Positions 40,926-48,511 of a DNA stretch of 48,511 bases are shown here, piece after piece (positions within the stretch are counted from its first letter, which is position 1; every line of letters begins with the position of its first letter). Source of the stretch: an uncultured Mycoplasmatota bacterium (lineage in GTDB: Bacteria > Bacillota_I > Bacilli_A > RF39 > UBA660); assembly GCA_900546745.1 (NCBI GenBank), contig URDT01000007.1, forward strand, positions 1 to 48,511. The letters are read 5' to 3'. The position numbers were made by a program, and so were the translations under genes. The notes beneath the pieces were generated by a model. It saw only the letters and a program-made list of their open reading frames with translations, was not told the origin of the DNA and did no database searches.

Positions 40926-41558
40926 ATGAAAAAAGATGGATTTACAATGATAGAACTTTTGGCAGTTTTTACTTTAACAGGAATTATTCTATTAATTGCC
41001 TTACCTCAACTAACATCTATGTTAAAAAAGACTAATGATGAAGAATATCAAACTTTTTTAAATAATATTTATATTGCTACAGAAGCTTATGTAGAGGATA
41101 AACAAATTCAAGTATCATCTGGTTCTACTATTGCTATTCAACAATTAATACAATCCGGTTTTTTAAAGAGTACTTTAGTAAATCCTAAAAATAATAAAGT
41201 TATTTCAGATAGCTCTAATATTAATAAAATAATAAAAATTACTAAAAATGAAAACAATATTTTGGAATATTCCTTTACTAATGATACGGCTTCTCCTTAT
41301 ACCGGAGAATTAACTAGTAATAATTGGAAAGCAACTTATGATAATGGTCAGATGACTAGGTGTGTATATCTATACAATAATACATCATATGATTCTTGTA
41401 CAGATTCTACTTGTAAACAAACTGGATTGACAGGATGTACAGGTGATCCAACAGCAAATTATTATTATAATTATAGAGTAACAAATACAAACACTTATAG
41501 TAATTATTATTCTGCAAAAGGTGGTAATATGCTAGAATCATATTGGAAAGTAAATTAA
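40926..41558 (+). CDS. Prepilin-like protein, short paralog
   Basis: This 210-residue protein starts MKKDG/FTMIELLAVFTLTG, with Glu5 after the cleavage site and a hydrophobic helix. The next 90 residues match the head of the protein at 37676 in order and wording (FLNNIYIATEAYVEDK, IQSGFLKSTLVNPKNNK), so the two arose by duplication. The C-terminal part has paired Cys (RCVYLYNNTSYDSC, STCKQTGLTGCTGD) and a Tyr/Asn-rich end, and lacks the lectin-like domain. It is a likely minor pilin. pgk starts 10 bp after the stop, so the pilin promoter appears to drive pgk as well. Confidence 0.85.
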   Translation: MKKDGFTMIELLAVFTLTGIILLIALPQLTSMLKKTNDEEYQTFLNNIYIATEAYVEDKQIQVSSGSTIAIQQLIQSGFLKSTLVNPKNNKVISDSSNINKIIKITKNENNILEYSFTNDTASPYTGELTSNNWKATYDNGQMTRCVYLYNNTSYDSCTDSTCKQTGLTGCTGDPTANYYYNYRVTNTNTYSNYYSAKGGNMLESYWKVN

Positions 41559-41568
41559 GGAGAATTTT

Positions 41569-42747
41569 ATGAAAAAGACAATAGAAAATTTTGACTTAAA
41601 AGATAAAAAAGTAATTATTCGTGTAGATTTTAATGTACCTATAAAAAATGGTGAAATTCAAGATGATAACCGTATTAAACAAAGTCTAGAAACTATTGAA
41701 TATGCAGTTAAAAAACAAGCTAAAGTAATATTATTATCTCATTTAGGACGGGTTAAAACAGAAGAAGATAAAGTTCAAAATACATTAGAACCTGTTGCAT
41801 TAAGATTGAGTGAACTTTTAAATCAAGAAGTTATTTTTGTTACAGAAACACATGGTGAGTTATTAGAACAAGAAGTTGATCAGCTAAGATCAGGTGAAAT
41901 ATTATTAGTTGAAAATACAAGATTTGAGGATTTAAATGGTAAAAAAGAATCTAGTAATGATCCGGAATTAGGAAAATATTGGGCTAGTTTAGGAGATATA
42001 TTCATTAATGATGCCTTTGGAACTTGTCATAGATCTCATGCATCAAATGTAGGTATTGCTTCTCATTTACCTAATGGAATAGGCTTTTTAGTAAAAAAAG
42101 AATTAGAAAACTTAGATGTCAAAAAGATGTTTAAGCCAATTGCTGTTATATTAGGTGGCTCAAAGGTTAGTGATAAAATAGGTGTTATTCAAAATTTAGT
42201 GAATGTTGCAGATACTATTTTAATTGGTGGAGGTATGGCTTATACATTTTTAAAAGCAAGTGATATTGAAATTGGTAAATCTATTTTAGACGAAGAAAAT
42301 TTACAGTTTTGTAAAGAAATATTAAGGCAATATCCAGATAAAATTATATTACCAATTGATAGCGTTAATGCAACAGAAATGACTGATCAAGCTATTCCTA
42401 GAACTTGTTTTATCAATGAGATTAAAGATAATGAAATAGGATTAGATATAGGACCACAAACTTTGAAATTGTTTAAAAGTTACTTAGAAAATGCTAATAC
42501 CATTTTATGGAATGGTCCTGTAGGAATGTTTGAATTAGATGCTTTTAGTAGTGGAACAAAAGGAATTTGCAAAATTTTAAAAGATTTGACTTCAAAAAAA
42601 ATAGTAGGTGGTGGTGATACAGGATCTGCTATAAAAAATTTAGGTTATGAAGAATGCGTTGACTATATTTCTACAGGTGGTGGTGCCTCATTAGAACTAT
42701 TAGAAGGAAAGAAACTACCTGGAATAGAGGTTATAGAAGATCAATGA
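41569..42747 (+). CDS. pgk: Phosphoglycerate kinase
   Basis: This enzyme transfers phosphate from 1,3-bisphosphoglycerate to ADP. It has 392 residues: VIIRVDFNVPIKNG at the N terminus, LLSHLGR, the hinge region GGSKVSDKIGVIQNLV, WNGPVGMFE and the nucleotide loop VGGGDTGSAI. AAGGAGAA precedes the ATG. No promoter or terminator separates it from the prepilin gene upstream. The next gene overlaps by 4 bp (ATGA). Confidence 0.97.
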   Translation: MKKTIENFDLKDKKVIIRVDFNVPIKNGEIQDDNRIKQSLETIEYAVKKQAKVILLSHLGRVKTEEDKVQNTLEPVALRLSELLNQEVIFVTETHGELLEQEVDQLRSGEILLVENTRFEDLNGKKESSNDPELGKYWASLGDIFINDAFGTCHRSHASNVGIASHLPNGIGFLVKKELENLDVKKMFKPIAVILGGSKVSDKIGVIQNLVNVADTILIGGGMAYTFLKASDIEIGKSILDEENLQFCKEILRQYPDKIILPIDSVNATEMTDQAIPRTCFINEIKDNEIGLDIGPQTLKLFKSYLENANTILWNGPVGMFELDAFSSGTKGICKILKDLTSKKIVGGGDTGSAIKNLGYEECVDYISTGGGASLELLEGKKLPGIEVIEDQ

Positions 42748-43772
42748 AAAAGATATTAAAAAAAATCATTCCTTTTTTTGTAATTGCTATTGTCACAGGA
42801 ATTGTTCTTTATTTTTCTTTAAAAGATAATTATGAAGTTATTTTAGATATTATTGTTCATATTAATAAAATTTGGTTAATAGTAGCTTTTTTACTTTTCT
42901 TTATGTATTATTTTTTAAAGAGTTATGTTACTAAAAATTTTGCAAGAGAATTTAATAAAAACTATTCTTTAAAAGATGCATTTCGTATGACAATAGAAAC
43001 TAGTTTCTTTCATGCTGTTACTCCTTTTGCTACAGGTGGACAACCTTATGAAGTTTATTCATTAACAAAACATGGAATTAACATTATTGATGCCACTAAT
43101 GTTTCTATTGAATGTTTTATTGTTTATCAAATTGCTTTAGTACTTTTAGGTGCTATTTCGATTATCTGTAATCATTTTCTTCATATTTTGAATGGGAATT
43201 TATTAAAAAGCTTTTTAACATTAGGATTCTTTATCAATTTTTTAGTCGTTGTAGTATTGTTTTGGTTAACTTTGTCAAAAAAAACAGAAAAGAATATTAT
43301 TTATAAAATGATTGATTTATTAGGTAAATTAAAGATTATAAAAAATCAAGAAAAATTGAAAGAAAATCTAAAAAAATATTTGACTAAATTTAACAATGGC
43401 TCTAAAATATTACTTCAAAATAAAAAAAGATTTTTTTCTATGATTTTAATCCAATTTTTCTCTCTTATTAGTTTGTATTTAGTTCCATTAGCCTTATTTT
43501 GTGGAATTGGTTTTTATGGAATTGGAGGACTTGTTTGTATTTTAACAATGTCTTATGTCATGTTGATTGGCTCATTTGTTCCAATTCCTGGTGGAACTGG
43601 TGGATTAGAATATAGTTTTGTTGCTTTCTTTGGTAATTTTATTCAAGGAGCTGAATTAAATGCTATTATGTTATTATGGCGTTTTATTACTTATTATTTC
43701 GCAATGATTTTAGGTGCTATTGTGCTGAATATAAAAGGAGGTAAAAAGAATGAGAGTAGGAATTTTTACTGA
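42744..43772 (+). CDS. Flippase-like membrane protein (LPG synthase TM/YbhN family)
   Basis: This 342-residue protein has seven or eight hydrophobic helices. SFFHAVTPFATGGQPYEVYSL and the later SFVPIPGGTGGLEYSFVAFF are the signature of the UPF0104/lysylphosphatidylglycerol-synthetase membrane domain. It lacks the catalytic cytosolic domain of MprF, so it is a transporter-like half. The overlapping downstream lipid glycosyltransferase suggests it handles glycolipids or lipid-linked sugars in the membrane; that is inference. It overlaps pgk by 4 bp and the next gene by 23 bp. Confidence 0.88.
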   Translation: MKKILKKIIPFFVIAIVTGIVLYFSLKDNYEVILDIIVHINKIWLIVAFLLFFMYYFLKSYVTKNFAREFNKNYSLKDAFRMTIETSFFHAVTPFATGGQPYEVYSLTKHGINIIDATNVSIECFIVYQIALVLLGAISIICNHFLHILNGNLLKSFLTLGFFINFLVVVVLFWLTLSKKTEKNIIYKMIDLLGKLKIIKNQEKLKENLKKYLTKFNNGSKILLQNKKRFFSMILIQFFSLISLYLVPLALFCGIGFYGIGGLVCILTMSYVMLIGSFVPIPGGTGGLEYSFVAFFGNFIQGAELNAIMLLWRFITYYFAMILGAIVLNIKGGKKNESRNFY

Positions 43773-44964
43773 TACTTATCCCCCTTATATTAATGGCGTT
43801 TCTACTAGTATAAAAATGTTAGAAACAGCCTTAAAACGTAAAGGACATCAAGTTTATATTGTAACAGTAAATCCCGAAGGAATGGGATATAAATACGAAG
43901 ATAATGGAAGAATTATAAGAATTCCAGGAATTCCAACAGGTATTTATGACTATCGATTAACGGGAATTTATCCAGTTAGAATTTTAAAAACAATAAAAAA
44001 ATGGAACTTAGATGTCATTCATTCACATACGGAATTTGGCGTTGGAACATTCGCTCGATTGGTAGCAAAACAATATAATATTCCACTTGTTCATACTTAT
44101 CATACAATGTATGAAGATTATGTTCACTATATTACGCATGGCTATTTTGACAAATCAAGTAAAAAATTAGCTGAATATTTCACAAAGTTTTATTGTGATA
44201 AAACAGCTACGGAATTAATTGTTCCAAGTAAAAAAACATACGATTTATTTAAAAATAAATATAAAGTAAATCGCAATGTTCATATTGTTCCAACAGGAAT
44301 TGATGTGGAAAGGTTTTATCTTGAAAAATTAGATAAAAATAAATTAAAACAGTTAAAAAATAAATTAGGTATTAAAGAAAATGAAATTGTAATTAATTAT
44401 GTGGGACGCTTGGCAAAAGAAAAAAGTGTAGAAACTTTGATAGAAACACAGGCTAATTTAATTAAACAATTTAAAGTAAAATTATTAATCGTTGGTAGTG
44501 GACCAGATTTAGATCATTTTAAACAAATGACTAAAAAATTAAAAATAGAAAAACAAGTTATTTTTACAGGTGCTGTACCTTGGGAAGAAGTTCCTTATTA
44601 TTATGGAATTTCGGATATTTTCGCAACAGCTTCTGTTACAGAAACACAAGGATTAACTGTAATTGAGGCAATGGCAGCAGGGTTGCCTGTTGTTTGTGCT
44701 GATGATGAAGCATTTAGAGATGTTGTTGTTGATGGTTTAAATGGTAGATTATTTAAAACAAAGAGACAATATAAAAAATGTATGGAAGAGATATTAAGCA
44801 ATCAAGAAATGTTGAAATCAATGAAAAAACAAGCTCGTATTACAGCTGAATCACATTCTCTTAAATATTATGCTGAAAAAATATTGGATGTATATAATTG
44901 TGCTATTGGAACAGAAGATAAAACAGGAATGATTCGTAAATTTTTAGATCAATTAAAGGGGTGA
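43750..44964 (+). CDS. Family 4 glycosyltransferase, probable diacylglycerol glucosyltransferase
   Basis: This 404-residue GT-B enzyme starts RVGIFTDTYPPYINGVSTSI and continues HSHTEFGVGTFARLVAKQYN and HTYHTMYEDYVHYITHG. In the C-terminal half are YVGRLAKEKSVETLI and the donor site TETQGLTVIEAMAAGLP. These stretches match the 1,2-diacylglycerol 3-alpha-glucosyltransferase group that makes membrane glycolipids and lipoteichoic acid anchors. A strong AAAGGAGGT lies inside the upstream gene. Substrate is inferred from family resemblance. Confidence 0.88.
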   Translation: MRVGIFTDTYPPYINGVSTSIKMLETALKRKGHQVYIVTVNPEGMGYKYEDNGRIIRIPGIPTGIYDYRLTGIYPVRILKTIKKWNLDVIHSHTEFGVGTFARLVAKQYNIPLVHTYHTMYEDYVHYITHGYFDKSSKKLAEYFTKFYCDKTATELIVPSKKTYDLFKNKYKVNRNVHIVPTGIDVERFYLEKLDKNKLKQLKNKLGIKENEIVINYVGRLAKEKSVETLIETQANLIKQFKVKLLIVGSGPDLDHFKQMTKKLKIEKQVIFTGAVPWEEVPYYYGISDIFATASVTETQGLTVIEAMAAGLPVVCADDEAFRDVVVDGLNGRLFKTKRQYKKCMEEILSNQEMLKSMKKQARITAESHSLKYYAEKILDVYNCAIGTEDKTGMIRKFLDQLKG

Positions 44965-44965
44965 T

Positions 44966-45685
44966 ATGATGAATAAAATTGTAGTTGGTAATTTAAAAAT
45001 GTGGATGGATACTAGTGATGTTTCTGATTATCTAAAAGCTATTCAAAATTTAGATAATAATTATGTCATTGTTTGTCCTACCTCTATATATGTTCCTTAT
45101 TTTCTAAAGAGGAAATTTAAGGTTGGACTTCAGGATATTTCTGAAAAAGATTTAGGTTCTTATACTGGAGAAGTTTGTGCAAAACAAGCAATGACAATGG
45201 GAATTCACTATGCTTTAATAGGTCATAATGAAAGAAGACTTGTTGATACTGATGAAGTTATCAATGAGAAGATTAAGGCTTGCAAGAAGTATAATTTAAC
45301 ATCTATTTTATGCATTGGTGAGAGTTTAAAACAACATAAATATCATCAGACAAAAAAAGTGTTGAAAAATCAATTAAAAAAAGCTTTAATGAATGTTGGT
45401 GATTTAGATAGAATTATAATTGCTTATGAACCTATTTGGTCTATTGGTACAAATAATATTCCTTCTGTAAAAGAAATATCAGACACTGTTCAATTTATTA
45501 AAACATATGTAGAAAAACATTTTCATTCTAATATACGTGTGTTATATGGTGGAAGTGTGAATGTGGAGAATATTCTAATGATTCGCAATATTGAAGAGAT
45601 TGATGGAATTTTAGTAGGAGATGCGTCTACTAGAGCAAGCGAATTTTTGGATATTATAGACGCCTTTTTTATTCGACAAAACTAG
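44966..45685 (+). CDS. tpiA: Triosephosphate isomerase
   Basis: This enzyme interconverts dihydroxyacetone phosphate and glyceraldehyde-3-phosphate. At 239 residues it is about 10 shorter than usual. Catalytic residues are kept: Lys11 in VGNLKMW, His87 in IGHNERR, Glu155 in AYEPIWSIGTN, and the phosphate loop LYGGSVN. The usual GHSERR Ser is Asn here, and the usual NWKMN is NLKMW, so this is a divergent copy. ATG codons at 44966 and 44969 are both possible starts. It follows the lipid GT by 1 bp. No second tpi is in view. Confidence 0.92.
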   Translation: MMNKIVVGNLKMWMDTSDVSDYLKAIQNLDNNYVIVCPTSIYVPYFLKRKFKVGLQDISEKDLGSYTGEVCAKQAMTMGIHYALIGHNERRLVDTDEVINEKIKACKKYNLTSILCIGESLKQHKYHQTKKVLKNQLKKALMNVGDLDRIIIAYEPIWSIGTNNIPSVKEISDTVQFIKTYVEKHFHSNIRVLYGGSVNVENILMIRNIEEIDGILVGDASTRASEFLDIIDAFFIRQN

Positions 45686-45698
45686 ATAAAATATTTTC

Positions 45699-45727
45699 TT
45701 TTCAATTTAGGGGAGATAGAGTATAAT
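45699..45727 (+). promoter_or_regulatory. spo0A promoter
   Basis: TTTTCA and a perfect TATAAT are spaced 17 bp, 37 bp before the GTG start. Confidence 0.62.
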
Positions 45728-45764
45728 ATGAACATAGGTAGTACTACTAGAAAGGAAGACAAAA

Positions 45765-46532
45765 GTGGAAAAAATTAGAGTACTTATGATAGATGACAAT
45801 GTTCAATTAATTGACATGGTCAAGGAGTATTTTAGTAGTAGTAATGATGTTAGTATTGAATTAGAAGCCCATGATGGTTTAGAAGGCATGAAAATGATCG
45901 AAGAAAAAATAGATTGTTATGACGCAATTATTTTGGACTTAATTATGCCAAATAAAGATGGACTTTATGTTTTAGAAGAAATGAAAAATAAGAATATTAA
46001 TAAGAAAGTGATTGTTTCAACAAGTTATAATGCTAGTGAAGTAATTCGTCAAGTATCTGATTATGGTGTAAATTACTTTATTTTAAAACCTTTTGAACTT
46101 TCCGATTTAGAAAAAAGAATTATAGGATTATTCTCTAATGAGTCGAAGGGTAAAAATATTGATTTGTATTATAATAATTTGCAAATATCAATTACAAAGA
46201 TTTTGCACGAATTAGGAATTCCATCTCATATTAAAGGATATCAATATATTAGAGAGGGAATTAGTATCATTTATAATAATCCAGGAACAATTGGTGGAAT
46301 TACCAAGGAGTTATATCCTGAATTAGCGTTAAAGTTTGATACTACAGTATCTAGAGTAGAAAGAGCTATTCGACATGCTATAGAGGTTAGTTGGAATCGT
46401 GGAGATTGGGATTTAATGGAAGATATTTTCGGTCATAGTGTTGATATCGATAAAGCTAAACCAACAAATTCTGAGTTTATTGTAACAATTGCTGATAAAT
46501 TAAGATTAGAGGGAAGTAAAATTGGCTGTTAA
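45765..46532 (+). CDS. spo0A: Sporulation master response regulator Spo0A
   Basis: This 255-residue response regulator is phosphorylated by a phosphorelay in spore formers and binds 0A boxes to switch developmental genes. The receiver domain has VLMIDDNVQLIDMV, phosphoacceptor Asp58 in IILDLIMPN and the Lys of FILKPFE. The C-terminal DNA-binding domain has LGIPSHIKGYQYIREG and the recognition helix region TTVSRVERAIRHAIEVSWNRG, nearly invariant in Spo0A. The start is GTG, preceded by AAAGGAAG. It is monocistronic. No other sporulation gene lies in the window. Confidence 0.96.
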   Translation: MEKIRVLMIDDNVQLIDMVKEYFSSSNDVSIELEAHDGLEGMKMIEEKIDCYDAIILDLIMPNKDGLYVLEEMKNKNINKKVIVSTSYNASEVIRQVSDYGVNYFILKPFELSDLEKRIIGLFSNESKGKNIDLYYNNLQISITKILHELGIPSHIKGYQYIREGISIIYNNPGTIGGITKELYPELALKFDTTVSRVERAIRHAIEVSWNRGDWDLMEDIFGHSVDIDKAKPTNSEFIVTIADKLRLEGSKIGC

Positions 46533-46562
46533 AAGATTTAAAGGTTCTTTAAGTCTTTTTTT
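46533..46562 (+). terminator. spo0A terminator
   Basis: An 11-bp stem (AAGATTTAAAG with CTTTAAGTCTT, one G-T pair) has a 3-nt loop and a T tract, starting at the base after the stop. Confidence 0.9.
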
Positions 46563-46563
46563 G

Positions 46564-46592
46564 TTGTTTCTAAAATTAAAGTATGTTATAAT
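46564..46592 (+). promoter_or_regulatory. Promoter of the DUF2207 gene
   Basis: TTGTTT and TATAAT are spaced 17 bp, with TGT before the -10. It begins directly after the spo0A terminator. Confidence 0.82.
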
Positions 46593-46619
46593 GTAAAAAG
46601 AATAATAGGGGAAGTGTAT

Positions 46620-48428
46620 ATGGTGAAAAAAAGAACAATTTTATTTATTTTTGCTTGGCTACTTATTTTTCCTATGTCTGTTCAAGCAGCTGATGTAGAG
46701 TATACTTTATTTGATTCTACAATTCAGGTAAATCAAGATAGAACTTTAGATGTTTCGGAAAATTATCATTTGTATTTTATTGAAAATACAAAGTCTATTT
46801 CTAGAACATTGAAATCTAATTTAGTGGAAATTCGTCCTGATCAATCCAGCGTACTAATACAATCTAAAATTGATCAAATACATTCAAAATCATCATTTCA
46901 TGTAACAAATAAAAATCAAGAATCGATTATTCAAATTGATGTGGATGGATCTCAAGATGAAACAGGACTATACGATGCTTCTTATCATTTTAATTTAGGA
47001 AAAGATACAAATTCAAATTATGATGAACTTTATTATGATATTGTAAGTAATGTGGATGCAATAATTTCAAATCTAACATTTACAATCAAAATGCCAAATG
47101 GATATGATAAAGAAAAAGTAAAATTTGCTATTGATGGAAAATATAATTTGACTGATGATGACTTAGAGGTTATTTATGAAGAAGATCGAATTATTGGTAC
47201 TTTGAATCGCTTATTAGAGAAAAATCAAACATTTTCTGTTCGTATGGAATTGAAAGATGGCTATTTTATAGGAGCAAGTGACAATTTTAATTATTGGAAT
47301 TTATTATTATTAATTTTGCCAGTTTGTACATTTTTGATAGTATTGATTTATTGGATTCGTTATGCGAAAGGAAACAAACTTCTTATATCAAAAATTGATA
47401 AAATTTCTGATCAATTTGATCCTGCTGAAATTGGTTATTTATATAAAGGTCATTGTGAAGAAGTTGATTTGATTGCAAATATTATTCATTTAGCAAACCA
47501 AGGTTATATTCGAATTGAAGAAAATGATGATGGATATAAATTAGGCAAAGAAAATTCTTTCAGATTTATTAAGTTGAGAGATTATGAAAAAAATAATGCT
47601 TGTGAAAAATTAATATTTGACCATTTATTTCGTGATAGTGATGTTGCAGATTTAGAGAGTATTGAATATCATTTCGCAGATAAATTATCGGATGCTAAAC
47701 ATATGTTAGATAATAGTGATAATTATAAAAAATTATATTTTAAAGATATTTCTATTAAAAAAATAATTTCAATTGTAATGATTGCTATTTCAACTATAGT
47801 TCTTAATTTTAAATCTATATATTTATTTACAAATAGTTATTGGTTAGTTCCTATTGTTTGCATAGTATTGTTATTAAGTTTATATATTTTATTTATTTCT
47901 AATTCTTCATTTTTATTAAAATTTATATTAGGTTTTGGATTATTAGGTGGAAGTATGTATTTAAGTATTTCTTCATACTTGTTACAAAATAAGATGTTGT
48001 TGATTTATATTATAGGAATGCTTTTGATATTACTTTCTGGATTTATTTATAAAAAACTTCCGGTTCGTACAAAATATGGAAATAAAGTGTTGGGAGATTG
48101 TTATAGTATAAAGAAATTTATTGAAACAATGAGCATTTCTGATTTGAAAAAAAATATAGAAGAAAATCCAATGTTTTATTTTGATATTGTTCCTTATGCC
48201 TGTGTTTTAGATAGTTTATCTATTTGGATTTCAAATGGAAAAGAAATTATTGAAAATCCACCAGAATGGTATTTGCCTAGTGAGGAATTTAATTTAAGAA
48301 ATTTTGAAAAATTTATAAAAAATGTGTTATATACTACGGCAATGGTTATGATGAAAAGATCTTATTCTCAATTGGGATTTGATGTTGAGTATAAACAGGA
48401 TAGAACAAAGACAAATTTAAATAGTTAA
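46620..48428 (+). CDS. DUF2207 family membrane protein
   Basis: This 602-residue protein has a signal peptide (about residues 1-24, ending VQAAD) and an extracellular beta-rich domain (about 25-215, with YTLFDSTIQVNQDRTLDVSE and FTIKMPNGYDKEKV). A membrane helix lies at about 224-246. A cytoplasmic winged-helix-like part follows (FDPAEIGYLYKGHCEEVDLIANIIHLANQGYI), then three or more helices at about 380-480 and a C-terminal tail with AMVMMKRSY. This is the DUF2207 architecture; its function is unknown. The ATG at 46620 is preferred over an in-frame GTG at 46614, which overlaps AGGGGAAG. Confidence 0.88.
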   Translation: MVKKRTILFIFAWLLIFPMSVQAADVEYTLFDSTIQVNQDRTLDVSENYHLYFIENTKSISRTLKSNLVEIRPDQSSVLIQSKIDQIHSKSSFHVTNKNQESIIQIDVDGSQDETGLYDASYHFNLGKDTNSNYDELYYDIVSNVDAIISNLTFTIKMPNGYDKEKVKFAIDGKYNLTDDDLEVIYEEDRIIGTLNRLLEKNQTFSVRMELKDGYFIGASDNFNYWNLLLLILPVCTFLIVLIYWIRYAKGNKLLISKIDKISDQFDPAEIGYLYKGHCEEVDLIANIIHLANQGYIRIEENDDGYKLGKENSFRFIKLRDYEKNNACEKLIFDHLFRDSDVADLESIEYHFADKLSDAKHMLDNSDNYKKLYFKDISIKKIISIVMIAISTIVLNFKSIYLFTNSYWLVPIVCIVLLLSLYILFISNSSFLLKFILGFGLLGGSMYLSISSYLLQNKMLLIYIIGMLLILLSGFIYKKLPVRTKYGNKVLGDCYSIKKFIETMSISDLKKNIEENPMFYFDIVPYACVLDSLSIWISNGKEIIENPPEWYLPSEEFNLRNFEKFIKNVLYTTAMVMMKRSYSQLGFDVEYKQDRTKTNLNS

Positions 48429-48473
48429 TATTTGTAATGATGAAAAATTATGTCTTATCATGTATAAATGGTA

Positions 48474-48502
48474 TTGATAAAAAAATAATGTTTTGTTATA
48501 AT
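48474..48502 (+). promoter_or_regulatory. Promoter for a gene beyond the window
   Basis: TTGATA and TATAAT are spaced exactly 17 bp at the very end of the window, facing right. No terminator was seen between the DUF2207 stop and this site. Confidence 0.75.
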
Positions 48503-48511
48503 AAAACTATC

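Noticed and set aside
37431..41560. DGR reverse transcriptase or clean template repeat near the pilin genes
   Set aside because: No frame with reverse transcriptase motifs exists anywhere in the window, and the only similar repeat differs at non-adenine positions.
1..48511. CRISPR arrays, rRNA genes, insertion sequences, prophage genes
   Set aside because: Both strands were scanned for regularly spaced repeats, rRNA cores, transposase or integrase frames and terminal inverted repeats. None was seen.

Overview
The window is A+T-rich bacterial DNA from a low-GC Bacillota lineage. It uses the standard code: TGA serves as a stop, for example at the ends of the genes at 14364 and 43750. The mix of genes is Bacilli-like: a TagGH-type wall polymer exporter, a glmS ribozyme, PcrA next to LigA, Spo0A, and YhgE/Pip under a TetR repressor. 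An uncultured, walled gut Bacilli/Erysipelotrichia/RF39-like organism fits, but no 16S rRNA gene is present to prove it.

Layout. (1) 1-1106: ten tRNA genes (Tyr partial, Gln, Lys | Leu, Ser, fMet, Asp, Phe, Arg, Pro). (2) 1235-16709: a surface-polysaccharide locus with six GT2 glycosyltransferase genes (one encoding two GT2 domains), a two-component ABC exporter, three large GT-C-like membrane proteins, GtrA, DUF2304 and a small EamA/SMR-like protein. The parts suggest that a polymer is made on undecaprenyl carriers, exported, and decorated outside the membrane. (3) 16744-18773: glmS behind its self-cleaving ribozyme, supplying amino-sugar precursor. (4) 18785-23692: mtaD on the minus strand, divergent from a tetR-yhgE pair with a likely operator, then a YhcG-type nuclease. 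(5) 23763-28640: a second small glycosylation set (GT4, then an Alg14/Alg13-like pair), an unrecognised gene, pcrA and a 51-residue membrane protein. (6) 28721-33749: pyk, ligA and a pilin-like surface protein. (7) 33772-48428: clpP (minus strand), a uridine-kinase-like protein, gap, three prepilin genes, pgk, a flippase-like protein, a diacylglycerol-type GT4, tpiA, spo0A and a DUF2207 protein.

The most unusual part is 37676-41558. Three type IV prepilin-like genes lie between gap and pgk, which are usually neighbours. The middle gene has a G10 homopolymer in its leader, inside what looks like an attenuator with competing stems. Its 3' end switches abruptly to about 50% G+C with many NNY codons, in the place and style of a diversity-generating-retroelement (DGR) variable region. 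A degenerate, AAT-rich relic of the same kind of sequence follows it. No reverse transcriptase or clean template repeat is in the window, so the DGR reading is a hypothesis. The neighbouring prepilin ends in a domain resembling the formylglycine-generating-enzyme/C-type-lectin fold, a fold that DGRs often diversify.

Promoters are clear in this window. Many genes have -35/-10 pairs spaced exactly 17 bp, and most transcription units end in strong hairpin-T terminators, several of which overlap stop codons. Several genes have in-frame upstream starts that the promoter and ribosome-binding-site positions exclude. The starts given here are the corrected ones.
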